From contig NZ_JASHKN010000004.1 in assembly GCF_030056735.1 (NCBI RefSeq), positions 339,412 through 403,411 of the forward strand: a stretch of 64,000 bases of DNA, read 5' to 3'. The stretch comes from Rhodococcus sp. IEGM 1409. Its GTDB lineage: Bacteria > Actinomycetota > Actinomycetes > Mycobacteriales > Mycobacteriaceae. Position 1 is the first letter of the stretch; each line of letters opens with the position of its first letter. The translations under genes were made by a program, and so were the position numbers. Shown here one piece after another: positions 45,387-55,928 of this stretch. The notes beneath the pieces were generated by a model. That model did no database searches and was not told the origin of the DNA. It worked only from the letters and a program-made list of their open reading frames with translations.

Positions 45387-46132
45387 TGTGTGCTTCTTTC
45401 ACGCGCTGCCGAGTAGAGGTAGCTGTCCGGAAATCCCTCCGCCGTCAACACTCGGCCCACGATCACAACGGCTGTCTTCGTGATGCCGGCCGCATGAACA
45501 AGTTCGACGATCGTCCTCAAGGTGCCTCGAACAACGATCTCCTCGGGCCGCGAGGCAAAGGCAACGACCGCGACGGGGCAATCTTCGCCGTAATTGTCGG
45601 CCAACTCGGATGCGATCTGTTCGATGCGATGAGCGCCGAGGTGGACCACCATCGTTGCGCCGCTGCGGCCCAGGGACCTCAAATCCTCGCCCTCCGGCAT
45701 TGCTGTCGACAAAGTAGAGACTCGGGTGAGAACTATGGTCTGCGAGACCCCTGGAACGGTCAGCTCACGCCCCAGCGCGGCTGCTGCCGCGGTAAATGCC
45801 GGAACACCGGGGATCATGGCGAAATCGACCCCTGCGGCGTCCAGGCGACGAGCCTGCTCAGCCACCGCACTGAAGATCGACGGATCACCGGAATGCAGGC
45901 GCGCAACGTCCAGTCCGGCCGAATGCGCTTCGACAAGGATCGCGGTGATCTCGTCCAAGCTCAGGCGAGCAGTGTCCACGACCTGAGCACCGACCGGGCA
46001 CCACTCGAGCAACTCCGCTGGAACAAGGCTGCCGGCATACAAGCACACAGGGCTCGCCGCGATGATGCGCTGCGCGCGGACAGTGATCAGATCTGCCGCA
46101 CCGGGACCCGCACCGATGAAATGAACGGTCAT
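45383..46132 (-). CDS. cobM: Precorrin-4 C11-methyltransferase
   Basis: 249 residues, SAM-dependent tetrapyrrole methylase that methylates C-11 of precorrin-4. Motifs: [20 protein letters not shown] at the N terminus, VCLYAGSLVPAELLEWC, ARLHSGDPSIFSAVAEQ, FAMIPGVPAFTAAAAALG and PVAVVAFASRPEEIVVRGTL. ATG at 46132 overlaps the cobL stop by 4 nt, and its own stop overlaps the cobK start. Confidence 0.96.
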   Translation of the reverse strand: MTVHFIGAGPGAADLITVRAQRIIAASPVCLYAGSLVPAELLEWCPVGAQVVDTARLSLDEITAILVEAHSAGLDVARLHSGDPSIFSAVAEQARRLDAAGVDFAMIPGVPAFTAAAAALGRELTVPGVSQTIVLTRVSTLSTAMPEGEDLRSLGRSGATMVVHLGAHRIEQIASELADNYGEDCPVAVVAFASRPEEIVVRGTLRTIVELVHAAGITKTAVVIVGRVLTAEGFPDSYLYSAARERSTH

Positions 46133-47412
46133 TGTGTGGATTCCTCCGGCGTATCTGTGTCTGCGCCTGCAGACGGCGGACTTTTTGTGACGGACCATTG
46201 GACCACCGGGAGTTGCGGTCGCCAAACGTTGAACGTGCCCAAAGGCTCCGCGCGCTGCACCTGAAAGCGTCGCAGCGTCCCACCATGGCGACTCAGCCAG
46301 CCGAGCAGCAACGACTCGGATTCGGCGGTCACGGCGTTCGCAACCAGACGGCCACCCACGCTCAACTGCTCCCAGCACGCATCGAGCATTCCCGGTTGCG
46401 TGACGCCGCCGCCGACGAACACCGCATCGGGTCGGCGGATCTCATCCGCAAACGCCTCGGGCGCGGCCCCTTTCACGTTCAACGCTGGAACGCCGAGATT
46501 GCGCGCATTGCTGCCGATCTGTGACACGCGGCTCGCCACCTTTTCGAATGCTGTTGCGCTGCAACGCGGGTGGGTCCTCATCCACTCGACAGCAATGGTT
46601 CCCGATCCGCCGCCCACGTCCCAGAGGTGTTCTCCCGGCGCCGGAGCGAGCGCACACAACGTCAACGCGCGGATCTCTTGTTTGGTCATCTGACCGTCTC
46701 CGACAAAAGCAGCGTCCGGTAGACCCGGGATTCGAGTCAGCCGTATCGGAAGATCCACCGAGATGCACTCTACGGCGAGAACGTTCAACGCGTCCACGTC
46801 CTCGTCCGCATAGTCCCACTCGTCTGCGACGGTGACGGTCCGCGATTCATCGGCCCCACCGAGCTGGGCCAGCACGGTCACGGTCGATCGACCGAATCCC
46901 GCGCCGGACAACAACCTCGCCACCTCCCCCGGAGTCGAGCATCCGTTGCTCAGAACCAGCAGGCGCGCACCGTCGGTCACGGCGGCCAAGACCGTGGCCG
47001 AGTCTCGGTTGACCAGGCTCACGACATCGATCTCGGTCGATGCCCATCCCATTCGCGCGCTCGCCAATGCCACCGACGACGGGTGGGAGATCACTCGCAC
47101 GTTGTCCGCGCCAAGCAGTCGCACCAAAGTCACTCCGATCCCATGGAACATCGGGTCACCGCTCGCGAGTACACACACTCTGCGATCGGCGCTCTCGGCG
47201 AACATCGACGGCAAGGCCGGGATCATCGGAGACGGCCACGCCAGACGGGTGTGCGCTCGCCGCGCTCCGAGATGTGTCGTCGGAACCAACTCCAGCTGAC
47301 GCGGTGACCCCATCAGGACCTCTGCGCCCAGGATTGCGCCCTGCGCAATCTCGGACAGCCCTTCCCAGCCATCGGCACCGATGCCGACGATCACCACCGG
47401 GTGTGTGGTCAT
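46129..47412 (-). CDS. cobL: Precorrin-6Y C5,15-methyltransferase (decarboxylating)
   Basis: 427 residues, two domains. The N-terminal CobE-like methylase (1-205) has [20 protein letters not shown] and [20 protein letters not shown]. The C-terminal CobT-like SAM methylase/decarboxylase (about 235-400) has [40 protein letters not shown] and [20 protein letters not shown]. It methylates C-5 and C-15 and removes the C-12 acetate carboxyl. ATG at 47412 overlaps the SDR stop. Confidence 0.95.
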   Translation of the reverse strand: MTTHPVVIVGIGADGWEGLSEIAQGAILGAEVLMGSPRQLELVPTTHLGARRAHTRLAWPSPMIPALPSMFAESADRRVCVLASGDPMFHGIGVTLVRLLGADNVRVISHPSSVALASARMGWASTEIDVVSLVNRDSATVLAAVTDGARLLVLSNGCSTPGEVARLLSGAGFGRSTVTVLAQLGGADESRTVTVADEWDYADEDVDALNVLAVECISVDLPIRLTRIPGLPDAAFVGDGQMTKQEIRALTLCALAPAPGEHLWDVGGGSGTIAVEWMRTHPRCSATAFEKVASRVSQIGSNARNLGVPALNVKGAAPEAFADEIRRPDAVFVGGGVTQPGMLDACWEQLSVGGRLVANAVTAESESLLLGWLSRHGGTLRRFQVQRAEPLGTFNVWRPQLPVVQWSVTKSPPSAGADTDTPEESTQ

Positions 47413-48170
47413 CGCGGCATCCGGCGCCAGATCGTCTGAGGCAGAAGCCGCATGACAAAGAACACCGGCTGAAGAATTCGCGGAACCCACACACGCGTCG
47501 CCCCGGAGTTCAATCCCCGTACGACGGCGTCGGCGACCTGCGACGGAGTACTCGACATCGGGGCCGGCGACATTCCCTCGGTCATCTTGCCCATGACAAA
47601 TCCCGGCCGAACCAGCATCAATTGAACGCCCGAACCGTGCAGTGCGTCGCCGAGGCCGCTGGTAAATCCGTCCAAGCCGGCCTTTGCGCTCCCGTAGACG
47701 TAGTTGGCGCGGCGAACCCGAACGCCGGCGACGGACGAGAACACCACGATCTTTCCGGTTCCTTGTCGGCGCATGATCTCCGCGAGGTGCGTAAGGATGC
47801 TGATCTGAGCCACGTAGTCGGTGTGCACCACCGCGACCGCATGCGCCGCGTCGGTTTCGGCACGCGCCTGATCGCCGAGAATTCCGAAAGCCAGCACTGC
47901 AACCGAAATCCGGCCGTGCTCGGCGACCACGGCGCCGAGGAGGTCTCCGTGAGTGTCCACGGCGTCGGCGTCGAACTCGACGGAGGAGACGTCGATCGCT
48001 CCGGCGTTCCTGAGCAGCTGCTCCTGCTCCGACAGTTCTCCGCTGCGTCTGGCAGCCAGAACGATGTTGCGGCCCGGCGCGAGCCTGACCGCGACCTCGA
48101 GGCCGATCTCACTTCGTCCACCGAGGAGCAGCACTGTCTCGACGTCATTTACGTTCGCACCCGCAGTCAC
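47409..48170 (-). CDS. Short-chain dehydrogenase/reductase (DprE2-like)
   Basis: 253 residues. Rossmann motif [20 protein letters not shown]; the active site reads [20 protein letters not shown] with the YxxxK pair in [11 protein letters not shown]. The region is close to DprE2-type 2-ketoreductases, but this is a paralogue. In M. tuberculosis a similar SDR (Rv2073c, from memory) also precedes cobL. A late hydrophobic stretch ([13 protein letters not shown]) may touch the membrane. GTG at 48170. It overlaps cobL by 4 nt and so is the first gene of the cobL-cobM-cobK operon. A role in cobalamin synthesis is not shown. Confidence 0.9.
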   Translation of the reverse strand: MTAGANVNDVETVLLLGGRSEIGLEVAVRLAPGRNIVLAARRSGELSEQEQLLRNAGAIDVSSVEFDADAVDTHGDLLGAVVAEHGRISVAVLAFGILGDQARAETDAAHAVAVVHTDYVAQISILTHLAEIMRRQGTGKIVVFSSVAGVRVRRANYVYGSAKAGLDGFTSGLGDALHGSGVQLMLVRPGFVMGKMTEGMSPAPMSSTPSQVADAVVRGLNSGATRVWVPRILQPVFFVMRLLPQTIWRRMPR

Positions 48171-48200
48171 CGCTCCAGTGTCCTGGATTACCGTCGTGGC

Positions 48201-48626
48201 ATGACGCTCACCCCCTCCACCACGCCATCGTCACAGCAGACTCTCACCGAAGACGGGCTGAAGTTCGTCGGTGAATACCACCTCGCGACACTCACGACGT
48301 TGCGTCCGAACGGCACCCCGCACGTCGTGGCGGTCGGATTCACCTGGGATCAGGAAGCCGGAAAGGCGCGCGTGATCACCAGCGGTGGTTCACAGAAGGC
48401 AATCAACGCAGCGCGTGGCGGATACGCCGCCGTCAGTTCGGTTGACGGTGGCCGCTGGCTCACACTCGAGGGGCCTGCACGCGTTCTCACCGACGCGGAC
48501 TCCGTGGCTGACGCCGTTCGGCGTTACGCCGAGCGGTACCGCCAGCCACGGGTCAACCCTGCGCGTGTGGTGATCGAAATCGATGTCACACGCATACTCG
48601 GGTCCGCGGCGTTCAAGGAAAACTGA
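48201..48626 (+). CDS. PPOX-class F420-dependent biliverdin reductase-like protein
   Basis: 141 residues, split-barrel F420H2-dependent family. Motifs: [60 protein letters not shown] and [17 protein letters not shown]. The matching M. tuberculosis gene at this position (Rv2074) is reported as an F420H2-dependent biliverdin reductase. Substrate here is by analogy. ATG at 48201 is 30 bp from the divergent SDR start. Its stop abuts the convergent peptidase gene with no gap. Confidence 0.9.
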   Translation: MTLTPSTTPSSQQTLTEDGLKFVGEYHLATLTTLRPNGTPHVVAVGFTWDQEAGKARVITSGGSQKAINAARGGYAAVSSVDGGRWLTLEGPARVLTDADSVADAVRRYAERYRQPRVNPARVVIEIDVTRILGSAAFKEN

Positions 48627-49763
48627 TCAGTCGAGGACAGTCAGGCCGTGCGGACGGTTGTTGAACGACTCGCAACCGTCGGCGGTCACGACGACGATGT
48701 CCTCGATACGGGCGCCCCAATTGCCGCGGAAGTAGATACCCGGTTCGATGCTGAAGGCCATACCTTCGACGAGTTCGATGGTGTTGCCCTCGACGATGTA
48801 CGGCTCCTCGTGCACGGACAGCCCGATACCGTGACCGGTGCGGTGAACGAACACCTCTGCAAGACCTTGCGCGGCAAGCACTTCGCGGGCGGCAACGTCC
48901 ACGGATTCTGCGGATACTCCTGGCCGCACCGAATCGACGGCAGCCTGTTGCGCAGCTTCCAGTACCGCGAACTGTGCTGCAACCTCGTCGGACGGCTGCC
49001 CCATGCTGTAGGTGCGGGTGGAGTCCGAGTTGTATCCGGGCTCGACCGGTCCACCGATGTCGATCACCACGACGTCACCGCTCTCGATCACCCGGCCCGA
49101 AACCTCGTGGTGCGGATCGGCACCGTGCGGGCCCGATCCGACGATCACAAACGCGGCCTCGGTGTGCCCCTCTTCGAGAATCGCGGCCGAAATCGCCTCA
49201 CCCACTTCGGCTTCCGTGCGGCCGACGATCAAGAACTCCGCCATACGAGCGTGAACACGATCGATCGCCGCACCAGCCCGTCGCATCGCCTCGATCTCGG
49301 CGTCGTCCTTGACCATCCGCAATTCACGCAGCACGCCGGTGGCGAGGATCGGCAACGCACCCAACGTGTCTGCGAGCGGGATCAAATGCAGCGCAGGCAT
49401 CGCATCCGTCACCGCAACCTTGGCGCCGGCCGGGAGTTGCGCCGCCACAATGGCATACGGATCGACACCGTCGACCCAGTCGAGAACCTCCAAGCCCAGA
49501 TCCCCCACCGCCGATTCCTTCAGCGACGCCAACTCCAAGCGAGGAAGCACGACGGCCGCCTTCGCCGTGTCCGCGGCGATCACCAACGCGGTCAAGCGCT
49601 CGAACGAGTCAGCCCGAGAACCCGTCAGGTACCGCAGATCCGGACCGGGAGTCACCACCAGACCGTCTAGTCCTGCTGATCGAGCCAACTCGGCGGCACG
49701 AGCGATACGTGCGCCGTACACGGCGCTGGAGAATCGGGAATCCTGTTCGGCTGGAGACGTCAT
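48627..49763 (-). CDS. pepE: Xaa-Pro aminopeptidase/dipeptidase, M24 family
   Basis: 378 residues. The C-terminal pita-bread domain has all five metal ligands: Asp in [10 protein letters not shown], Asp in [10 protein letters not shown], His in [15 protein letters not shown], Glu in FSIEPGIYF and Glu in ARIEDIVVV. The N-terminal creatinase-like domain (1-150) includes [13 protein letters not shown]. It probably releases N-terminal residues next to proline in the cytoplasm. ATG at 49763 lies 37 bp from the divergent exonuclease start. Confidence 0.93.
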   Translation of the reverse strand: MTSPAEQDSRFSSAVYGARIARAAELARSAGLDGLVVTPGPDLRYLTGSRADSFERLTALVIAADTAKAAVVLPRLELASLKESAVGDLGLEVLDWVDGVDPYAIVAAQLPAGAKVAVTDAMPALHLIPLADTLGALPILATGVLRELRMVKDDAEIEAMRRAGAAIDRVHARMAEFLIVGRTEAEVGEAISAAILEEGHTEAAFVIVGSGPHGADPHHEVSGRVIESGDVVVIDIGGPVEPGYNSDSTRTYSMGQPSDEVAAQFAVLEAAQQAAVDSVRPGVSAESVDVAAREVLAAQGLAEVFVHRTGHGIGLSVHEEPYIVEGNTIELVEGMAFSIEPGIYFRGNWGARIEDIVVVTADGCESFNNRPHGLTVLD

Positions 49764-49800
49764 GGCTTACAGGTTAGTGCCGCCTGGCAGGATGGTGATC

Positions 49801-50787
49801 ATGAGTGGGCCATTGCTTCTCCTCGACGGTGCCAGCCTGTGGTTTCGTGCGTTCTACGCACTGCCCGAGTCATTCGTCGACCCCGACGGCAGACCTGTCA
49901 ACGCGGTGCGCGGATTCACCGACATGGTTGCTTCCCTGATCACCAAACACCAGCCGAGTCGCCTCGCAGTATGCCTGGACTTGGATTGGCGACCACAGTT
50001 CCGCGTCGACGCCGTCCCGACGTACAAAGCGCATCGCGTCGAGGAAGGCTCTGACGGTTCGTCCGAGGAAGTTCCGGACACGTTGACACCTCAGGTCGAC
50101 ATGATCATGGACGTGCTCGCAGCAGCAGGTATCGCGACGGCGGGCGCCGTCGGGCTCGAAGCCGACGACGTGTTGGGAACGCTTGCCGCTACCGAGCGCG
50201 AAGATCTCACCGTCGTCGTCAGTGGTGACCGAGACCTTCTGCAGGTCGTCACCGACGAGTACGTGCCCGTTCGTGTCCTCTACGTGGGCCGCGGTTTGTC
50301 CAAGGCGGAACTTTTCGGACCGGTCGAGGTCGCCGAGAAGTACGGGGTACCCGATGACCGTGCGGGCGAGGCATACGCCGAACTCGCGGTACTGCGCGGA
50401 GACGCCTCCGACGGTCTACCCGGCATCAAGGGTGTCGGTGAGAAGACTGCGTCGACGCTGATGCTCCGCTACGGCTCGCTGGCCGGACTTCGCGCGGCCG
50501 CCGCGGATCCGGAATCGGATATGGCCAAGGGAATTCGCGCGAAACTCACCTCACCAGAGGCAATGGCATACCTCGACGCTGCGTTGCCGGTAGTACGAGT
50601 CGTTCGCGACGCGGACGTTCAGTTCTCGAAGGACGACCGACTCCCGGCGATCCCCGTCGATCCCGCACGCTTCGAGGAAGTGGCCGCCTCGCTGAACATC
50701 GAACGCTCGGCCGGCCGGCTTGCCGCCGCGCTGAAGGCTGCGGCGGCAGGCCGTTCCGACCAGTTGAGCGTCAGCTCGGGCGGCTGA
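49801..50787 (+). CDS. 5'-3' exonuclease (PolI-N-like)
   Basis: 328 residues, FEN/PIN-like nuclease domain related to the N terminus of DNA polymerase I but stand-alone. Acidic metal ligands are visible: [44 protein letters not shown], and [20 protein letters not shown] containing the helix-hairpin-helix. It probably processes flaps or RNA primers. The 3' end overlaps the convergent DUF4333 gene by 17 nt. ATG at 49801 is preferred; an ATG 3 codons upstream exists (MVIMSG). Confidence 0.92.
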   Translation: MSGPLLLLDGASLWFRAFYALPESFVDPDGRPVNAVRGFTDMVASLITKHQPSRLAVCLDLDWRPQFRVDAVPTYKAHRVEEGSDGSSEEVPDTLTPQVDMIMDVLAAAGIATAGAVGLEADDVLGTLAATEREDLTVVVSGDRDLLQVVTDEYVPVRVLYVGRGLSKAELFGPVEVAEKYGVPDDRAGEAYAELAVLRGDASDGLPGIKGVGEKTASTLMLRYGSLAGLRAAAADPESDMAKGIRAKLTSPEAMAYLDAALPVVRVVRDADVQFSKDDRLPAIPVDPARFEEVAASLNIERSAGRLAAALKAAAAGRSDQLSVSSGG

Positions 50788-51604
50788 CCTCGTACGTGCC
50801 GTTGTCGTCGACAAACGTCACGGTCACGTTCGACTTGACGCCCGCGATCGAGAGCGTGCAGGTGAACTTGTTGCCTGACTTCACTTCCTGGTCCGCGGGG
50901 CACTGAACGTTGCTCACGTTCTTTGCCCCGTAGGACTCGGTGACGATCTTTTCGACGCCGGCCTGAGCCGCACTCTGATCGAGTGTGTTCTTGCCGAATA
51001 CACCGAACACCAGGGCAACCACCACAGCCGCCAGAACAACGAGAACACCGATCGCACCGAAGATCAGGGGCTTCTTCGACTTGCCCGCCTGGTTTCCGGG
51101 CGCACCTGGGCTCGGGAACGGCTGAGCCTGGTTCCACTGGTTCTGCTGTCCCGGAGCTTGGCCGGGAGCCGCGGCGCCCCACGCCTGCTGAGGTGCGGCT
51201 GCAGGAGGCTGACCCCACGCCTGGGTTGCATCCGGTGCCTGCTGTTGCCCGGGCTGGCCCCACGGCTGAGCTGGAGGTTGTTGCTGGGGTTGTCCCCACG
51301 GCTGTTGCTGGCCGGGTTGTCCTTGTCCAGGCTGCTGCGGCTGACCGTATGCCGGCTGGACACCCGGCTGCCCGGGCTGGCCGTAGGCAGGTTGTCCCCA
51401 CGGCTGTTGCTGGCCGGGTTGTTGACCGGGCTGCTGTGTCTGACCAGGCTGACCCCACGGCTGCTGCTGGCCGGGCTGCTGACCAGGCTGCTGTTGTCCG
51501 CCCGGCTGCTGGGGATTCTGCCCCCACTGCTGTTCGTTCGGCTGCTGCTGATCACCAGGACCCCATTGCCGATTCGGATCGTTCGGTCCGTAAGGCCCGC
51601 TCAT
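50771..51604 (-). CDS. DUF4333 membrane protein with Q/P/G-rich tail
   Basis: 277 residues in three parts. Residues 1-170 are a low-complexity cytoplasmic tail of Gln, Pro, Gly and Trp repeats (units like QQPWGQPGQ). One membrane segment follows ([20 protein letters not shown]). The extracytoplasmic DUF4333 domain (about 205-277) has two cysteines ([20 protein letters not shown]) that likely form a disulfide. Function unknown; probably envelope-associated. A similar protein occupies this position in M. tuberculosis (Rv2091c, from memory). Confidence 0.92.
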   Translation of the reverse strand: MSGPYGPNDPNRQWGPGDQQQPNEQQWGQNPQQPGGQQQPGQQPGQQQPWGQPGQTQQPGQQPGQQQPWGQPAYGQPGQPGVQPAYGQPQQPGQGQPGQQQPWGQPQQQPPAQPWGQPGQQQAPDATQAWGQPPAAAPQQAWGAAAPGQAPGQQNQWNQAQPFPSPGAPGNQAGKSKKPLIFGAIGVLVVLAAVVVALVFGVFGKNTLDQSAAQAGVEKIVTESYGAKNVSNVQCPADQEVKSGNKFTCTLSIAGVKSNVTVTFVDDNGTYEVSRPS

Positions 51605-51656
51605 GTTCGCCTCCCACTCGAAATACCAGTCTGCGAATCAAACCACATAGTTGCGG

Positions 51657-54368
51657 TCATGCTGCGTCGACAGCAACCACCCCGCGACGAATGGCAGCTA
51701 CCGCCCGCGCCGCGGTCTTCGCGACGTCGGCGTCCGTCGATGTCAGTCGGACCTGATCGAGGAGATCGATCACCTGGCGACACCAGCGGACAAAATCACC
51801 CGCAGACAGCGCGCGACCTTGCACTCCGGCCGCGATCAGAGCGTCGACCAGCGAGTTTTCACTAGCCCAGTGGTAAACGGCAGTGACGAATCCGAGATCG
51901 GGTTCGCGCGTCGGCGGCAGCTTGTGGCGAATCTCGTCCGACCGCAATTCGCTCCACAGTCGTTGAGTGTCGTTGAGCGCGTGGCGAAGTGCGGCGGTCG
52001 GCACCCGATCGACCGTGTCGCCGTCTCGACGTGATTCGTAGACCACCGAGGAGACGACAGCCGCCAGCTCGGCCGGACCGAGACCTGTCCACGCACCGGT
52101 CCGCAGGCACTCGGCGACCAGAAGGTCGCTTTCCGAATAGATGCGACTGAGTCGTCGTCCGGATTCGGTGACTTCGGGCGCTGCTTCGGCAGTCATGTAC
52201 TCACGCTCTTTGAGTAACGCGATGATTCGGTCGAATGTTCGCGCCAACGAGTTGGTGGTGGCCGCGGCCTTTTCCCTCATCGCCTGCGTTTCGCGGGCCA
52301 GCCGGTTGTAGCGCTCACCGATCCGGCTCAGATGTTCGCGATCGGGCCAGCTGTGGCACGGATGCGAGCGAATAGCGCGTCGCAAAGTAGCGACCTCGGC
52401 ATCTTCGGACGCGCCCGCCTTGTGGCGCTTCTTCCGCCGAGGGGCGCTGATTCCGGTGCTACGCAACGCCGAAGCCAGATCGCGCCGGATCCGGGCGGTG
52501 TGGTGATCGACATGCTTGGGCAGCCGCATCTTTCCCAGAGCCTCGGCTGCTTCCGGGAAATCGCTCGAGGAGAGTCGGCCGGCCCACTGATCGGCAGTCA
52601 GAACCAACGGACGGGGGTCTTTCGGATCGTTGTCCGGAACGAGGACCACTGCCACGCCGGAATGACGACCGATGGGAATCGCGATCACGTCACCGCGGGC
52701 GAGTGCACGGAGGGACTCCACGGCATCTTCGCGACGATCCTCGCGGCCCTTACGTTCGAGCGCCCGCTCGCGCGCACTGAGCCGCTCACGCAACGACGCG
52801 TATTCGAAGTACTCGCCGTCCGCGCCACCGAGTTTCTCCTGCAAACCCTTCAGTGCTTCTTCGTTCCGCTCAATGCCACGCACCAGGCCGACCACCGAGC
52901 GGTCCGCTTGGAACTGTGCGAAGGAACGCTCGAGCAGCTTGCGTGAATCAGCCGCTCCCATGCGCTCGACGAGGTTGATCGACATGTTGTACGAGGGGCG
53001 GAACGAACTGCGGAGCGGGAACGTCCGTGTCGACGCCAAGCCGGCGACATCCGTCGGCTCGACCCCGGGCTGCCACAGGACCACCGCGTGTCCTTCGACG
53101 TCGATACCGCGTCGGCCGGCCCGGCCGGTCAGCTGCGTGTACTCCCCCGGTGTCAGTTCGGCATGCGACTCACCGTTGTATTTGACCAGTCGTTCGAGCA
53201 CCACCGTGCGTGCCGGCATGTTGATACCGAGGGCCAATGTCTCGGTCGCGAAGACCGCTCGCACGAGACCTTTGACGAACAGTTCCTCGACTGTCTGCCG
53301 GAATGCCGGCAGCATGCCCGCGTGGTGGGACGCCAGTCCGCGTCGCAGTGCCTTGCACCAGTCCCGATATCCGAGGACTTCGAGATCTTCCTCGGGTAGT
53401 TCCCCGGTGTGCTTCTCGATGATGGTGTCGATATCGCGAACCTGCTCCGGAGAAGTCAGGTCGAGTCTGGACCGCAGGCACTGTGCAAGTGCCGCATCAC
53501 AACCGGCGCGGCTGAAGATGAAGGTGATCGCCGGGAGCAGCCCGGACTGATCGAGCTGAGCGATGACGTCAGGTCGCGGCAAGGGTCGGAAATCGTTGGA
53601 ACTCTGGTAGCTGCCACGCCGTCCGCGGCCACGCGGCTGCCAGCTCTCGACGCGTTCGAGAGCCTGACGCTGCTTGACGTGGCGAACCAGATCCTGGTCG
53701 ACGAGTACGGTCTTCGGCCCAGCCGAAGGATGACTACGACTGTCGAAGAGATCGAAGATCCGTCGACCGACCATGATGTGCTGCCACAGCGGGATCGGCC
53801 GCGTCTCGTCCACGACCACGGTGGTGTCGCCGCGGACGGTTTCCATCCAGCCACCGAACTCTTCGGCGTTGCTCACGGTCGCCGACAAGCTCACCAGGCG
53901 AACATCCTCGGACAGGTGCAGGATCACTTCCTCCCACACCGCCCCGCGGAACCGGTCGGCCAGGTAATGCACTTCGTCCATGACGACGTGCGAAAGCCCG
54001 CGCAGTGCCTCGGAGTTGGCGTAGAGCATGTTCCGCAGGACTTCGGTGGTCATCACGACCACCGGCGCGTCCGAATTGATGCTCGAATCACCCGTCAGTA
54101 GCCCGACCTCGCTCGGGCCGTAGCGCTCGACGAGTTCTGCGTACTTCTGATTGCTCAATGCCTTGATCGGCGTCGTGTAGAAACACTTGCGGCCGGCCGC
54201 GAGAGCCAGGTGGACAGCGAACTCGCCGACCACGGTCTTGCCTGCGCCGGTTGGTGCGCAGACAAGGACTCCGTGGCCCGCTTCGAGCGCAACGCATGCC
54301 TTCACCTGGAATGGATCGAGTTCGAACTTCAGGCTGGACGCAAATGTGCTCAGTTCGCTCTTGTTCAT
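51657..54368 (-). CDS. helY: DEAD/DEAH-box helicase HelY
   Basis: 903 residues, Ski2-like superfamily 2 helicase. Q-like FELDPFQVKAC, Walker A APTGAGKTVVGEF, motif Ia TTPIKALSNQKY, DEVHYLADR (motif II), LSATVSNAEEFGGW (III), FATETLALGINMPARTVVL (V) and QLTGRAGRRGID (VI). The C-terminal half carries Ski2-type accessory domains. It probably remodels RNA; the cellular role in actinobacteria is unsettled. ATG at 54368 has GAGGTGG just upstream; a GTG two codons earlier lies in that site. It follows tatC by about 48 bp on the same strand. Confidence 0.94.
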   Translation of the reverse strand: MNKSELSTFASSLKFELDPFQVKACVALEAGHGVLVCAPTGAGKTVVGEFAVHLALAAGRKCFYTTPIKALSNQKYAELVERYGPSEVGLLTGDSSINSDAPVVVMTTEVLRNMLYANSEALRGLSHVVMDEVHYLADRFRGAVWEEVILHLSEDVRLVSLSATVSNAEEFGGWMETVRGDTTVVVDETRPIPLWQHIMVGRRIFDLFDSRSHPSAGPKTVLVDQDLVRHVKQRQALERVESWQPRGRGRRGSYQSSNDFRPLPRPDVIAQLDQSGLLPAITFIFSRAGCDAALAQCLRSRLDLTSPEQVRDIDTIIEKHTGELPEEDLEVLGYRDWCKALRRGLASHHAGMLPAFRQTVEELFVKGLVRAVFATETLALGINMPARTVVLERLVKYNGESHAELTPGEYTQLTGRAGRRGIDVEGHAVVLWQPGVEPTDVAGLASTRTFPLRSSFRPSYNMSINLVERMGAADSRKLLERSFAQFQADRSVVGLVRGIERNEEALKGLQEKLGGADGEYFEYASLRERLSARERALERKGREDRREDAVESLRALARGDVIAIPIGRHSGVAVVLVPDNDPKDPRPLVLTADQWAGRLSSSDFPEAAEALGKMRLPKHVDHHTARIRRDLASALRSTGISAPRRKKRHKAGASEDAEVATLRRAIRSHPCHSWPDREHLSRIGERYNRLARETQAMREKAAATTNSLARTFDRIIALLKEREYMTAEAAPEVTESGRRLSRIYSESDLLVAECLRTGAWTGLGPAELAAVVSSVVYESRRDGDTVDRVPTAALRHALNDTQRLWSELRSDEIRHKLPPTREPDLGFVTAVYHWASENSLVDALIAAGVQGRALSAGDFVRWCRQVIDLLDQVRLTSTDADVAKTAARAVAAIRRGVVAVDAA

Positions 54369-54416
54369 AACCACCTCGTCAGGGTTTCACACGCCGCCGA
54401 CGTGGTGGCACGGCGC

Positions 54417-55445
54417 TCAGAGAGTGTCAGTGAAATCCTGGCCGGGTGCATTGCCGCCGCCGGCATCGGATTTCTTCGCGGCCGGAGCCTTGGGCTTGGA
54501 CTTACGTCCGAACAATCCACTCGATTCGGCCTTGGGTTTGGTCGGATTGTCGAAAGCCTCGTTCAGATCGGACGGAGCCGAGATGGAGGAAGCTTCCTCG
54601 TCGGAGATTGCGCCCCAGTCTTCACCGGCTCGCTTGGCCTTACGTCTGTCGTTGAGGCGAGCGATCTGGACCGCGACCTCGAAGAGAAGCGTCAGGGCCA
54701 ATGCGAGCGCCAGCATCGAGAACGGATCCGAACCCGGCGTGGCAACTGCGGCAAAAACGAACAGCCCGAAAATCAATCCTCGACGCCAGGCCTTCAAACG
54801 CTCGTACGTCAGAATGCCGGCGAAGTTCAGCACGACCACGAGCAACGGAATCTCGAAGCTGACACCGAAGATGAGCAGCAAATTGATGATGAAGCCGAAG
54901 TACTCCGAACCGCTGAGCGCGGTGATCTGGACGTTGTCGCCGATGGTCAGGAGGAAGTGCAAAGCCTTTGCCACGACGAGGTACGCCAGAATCGCGCCGA
55001 GAATGAACAGGGCGGCACCCGCGGTGACGAATCCGACCGCGTATCGACGTTCCTTTGCATAAAGGCCCGGGGTGATGAAGGCCCACAATTGGTACAGCCA
55101 CACAGGGCAGGCAAGGACGATGCCGGCGGTGAGCGCCACTTTGAATCGCAGCATGAACTGCTCGAACGGTCCGGTCGCGAGCAATCGGCACGCGTCGTCG
55201 GTGCTGAGGTTGGCGCGGCTCTCGGACGGAAGCTCGCAATACGGTCCGCGAAGCAGATCGCCCAGGCTCTCGAAACCGAGTATCGAATGTGAATACCAGA
55301 AGAAGCCGAACGCCGTGGTGATGATCACGCCGAGGAATGCGAACAACAAACGAGTCCGCAATTCGTACAGGTGGTCGACCAACGACATGGTGCCGTCTGG
55401 ATTGACCTTCCGCTTGCGGTTACGCGGGTCTAACGGAATACGCAC
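54417..55445 (-). CDS. tatC: Twin-arginine translocase subunit TatC
   Basis: 342 residues; six-span core that recognises Tat signal peptides. N-terminal [20 protein letters not shown] carries the conserved LxELRxR motif. Membrane segments continue through [61 protein letters not shown] and [16 protein letters not shown]. The region with [12 protein letters not shown] is the family P3 loop. A charged 90-residue C-terminal tail (Lys/Ala/Ser-rich) extends past the E. coli length, as in mycolata. GTG start. Substrates in this window include the cholesterol oxidase. Confidence 0.96.
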   Translation of the reverse strand: MRIPLDPRNRKRKVNPDGTMSLVDHLYELRTRLLFAFLGVIITTAFGFFWYSHSILGFESLGDLLRGPYCELPSESRANLSTDDACRLLATGPFEQFMLRFKVALTAGIVLACPVWLYQLWAFITPGLYAKERRYAVGFVTAGAALFILGAILAYLVVAKALHFLLTIGDNVQITALSGSEYFGFIINLLLIFGVSFEIPLLVVVLNFAGILTYERLKAWRRGLIFGLFVFAAVATPGSDPFSMLALALALTLLFEVAVQIARLNDRRKAKRAGEDWGAISDEEASSISAPSDLNEAFDNPTKPKAESSGLFGRKSKPKAPAAKKSDAGGGNAPGQDFTDTL

Positions 55446-55474
55446 TGTGCATCCTGGTCTTGGTCAGCAGAGAA

Positions 55475-55501
55475 CCGGGGTGAACGAATATTTCACCCCG
55501 G
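55475..55501 (-). terminator. Hairpin between tatA and tatC
   Basis: CCGGGGTGAA (55475-55484) pairs perfectly with TTCACCCCGG (55492-55501) around a 7-nt loop, 18 bp after the tatA stop and 30 bp before the tatC start on the minus strand. It may act as a partial terminator or RNA-stability element. Confidence 0.65.
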
Positions 55502-55518
55502 CTGGAACGCAGTGTGTA

Positions 55519-55794
55519 CTAGAGCGGCTTGACTTCGGTCGGCTGCGCAACAGGGGCTGCTGCACCGTTTGCGACCACCGCGGTGTTGGCCGTCGGCAAC
55601 TGTGCCGGAGCAGGCTGTGCGACCGGCGCGCTTGCGGGCGCCGCATCGTCGTTCTGCATTTCCTTGACTTCGCTCTTGAAGATGCGGAGGGAACGACCCA
55701 AACCGCGTGCTGCATCGGGAAGCTTCTTCGACCCGAACAGAATTACGACGACAACAGCGACAATCAGCCAATGCATCGGCTGCATTGCACCCAT
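55519..55794 (-). CDS. tatA: Twin-arginine translocase subunit TatA
   Basis: 91 residues; forms the Tat pore-like assembly. One N-terminal membrane helix ([20 protein letters not shown]) with the FG hinge motif, then an amphipathic helix ([19 protein letters not shown]), then an Ala/Pro-rich soluble tail. Length fits actinobacterial TatA. It lies directly upstream of tatC, and 134 bp after the pafC stop. Confidence 0.95.
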   Translation of the reverse strand: MGAMQPMHWLIVAVVVVILFGSKKLPDAARGLGRSLRIFKSEVKEMQNDDAAPASAPVAQPAPAQLPTANTAVVANGAAAPVAQPTEVKPL

Positions 55795-55928
55795 AACGAC
55801 CTCCCATGATCAGATTCCTCGATGCTACCGGACACAACAGGCACTCGGAGGTGTCAAAGCACTTACTTCAGCTACCTTTTACCTGTTTGTTTCCTGCGAA
55901 CTCACTGAAGGTGAAGTTTCCCGAAGTT

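Noticed and set aside
47040-48200. Long plus-strand frame in front of the PPOX gene
   Set aside because: It is antisense to cobL and the SDR gene. The real protein begins at ATG 48201.
50771-51604. Long plus-strand Leu/Arg-rich frames across the Gln/Pro repeats
   Set aside because: They are antisense readings of the low-complexity DUF4333 tail, which has a real membrane segment and domain.
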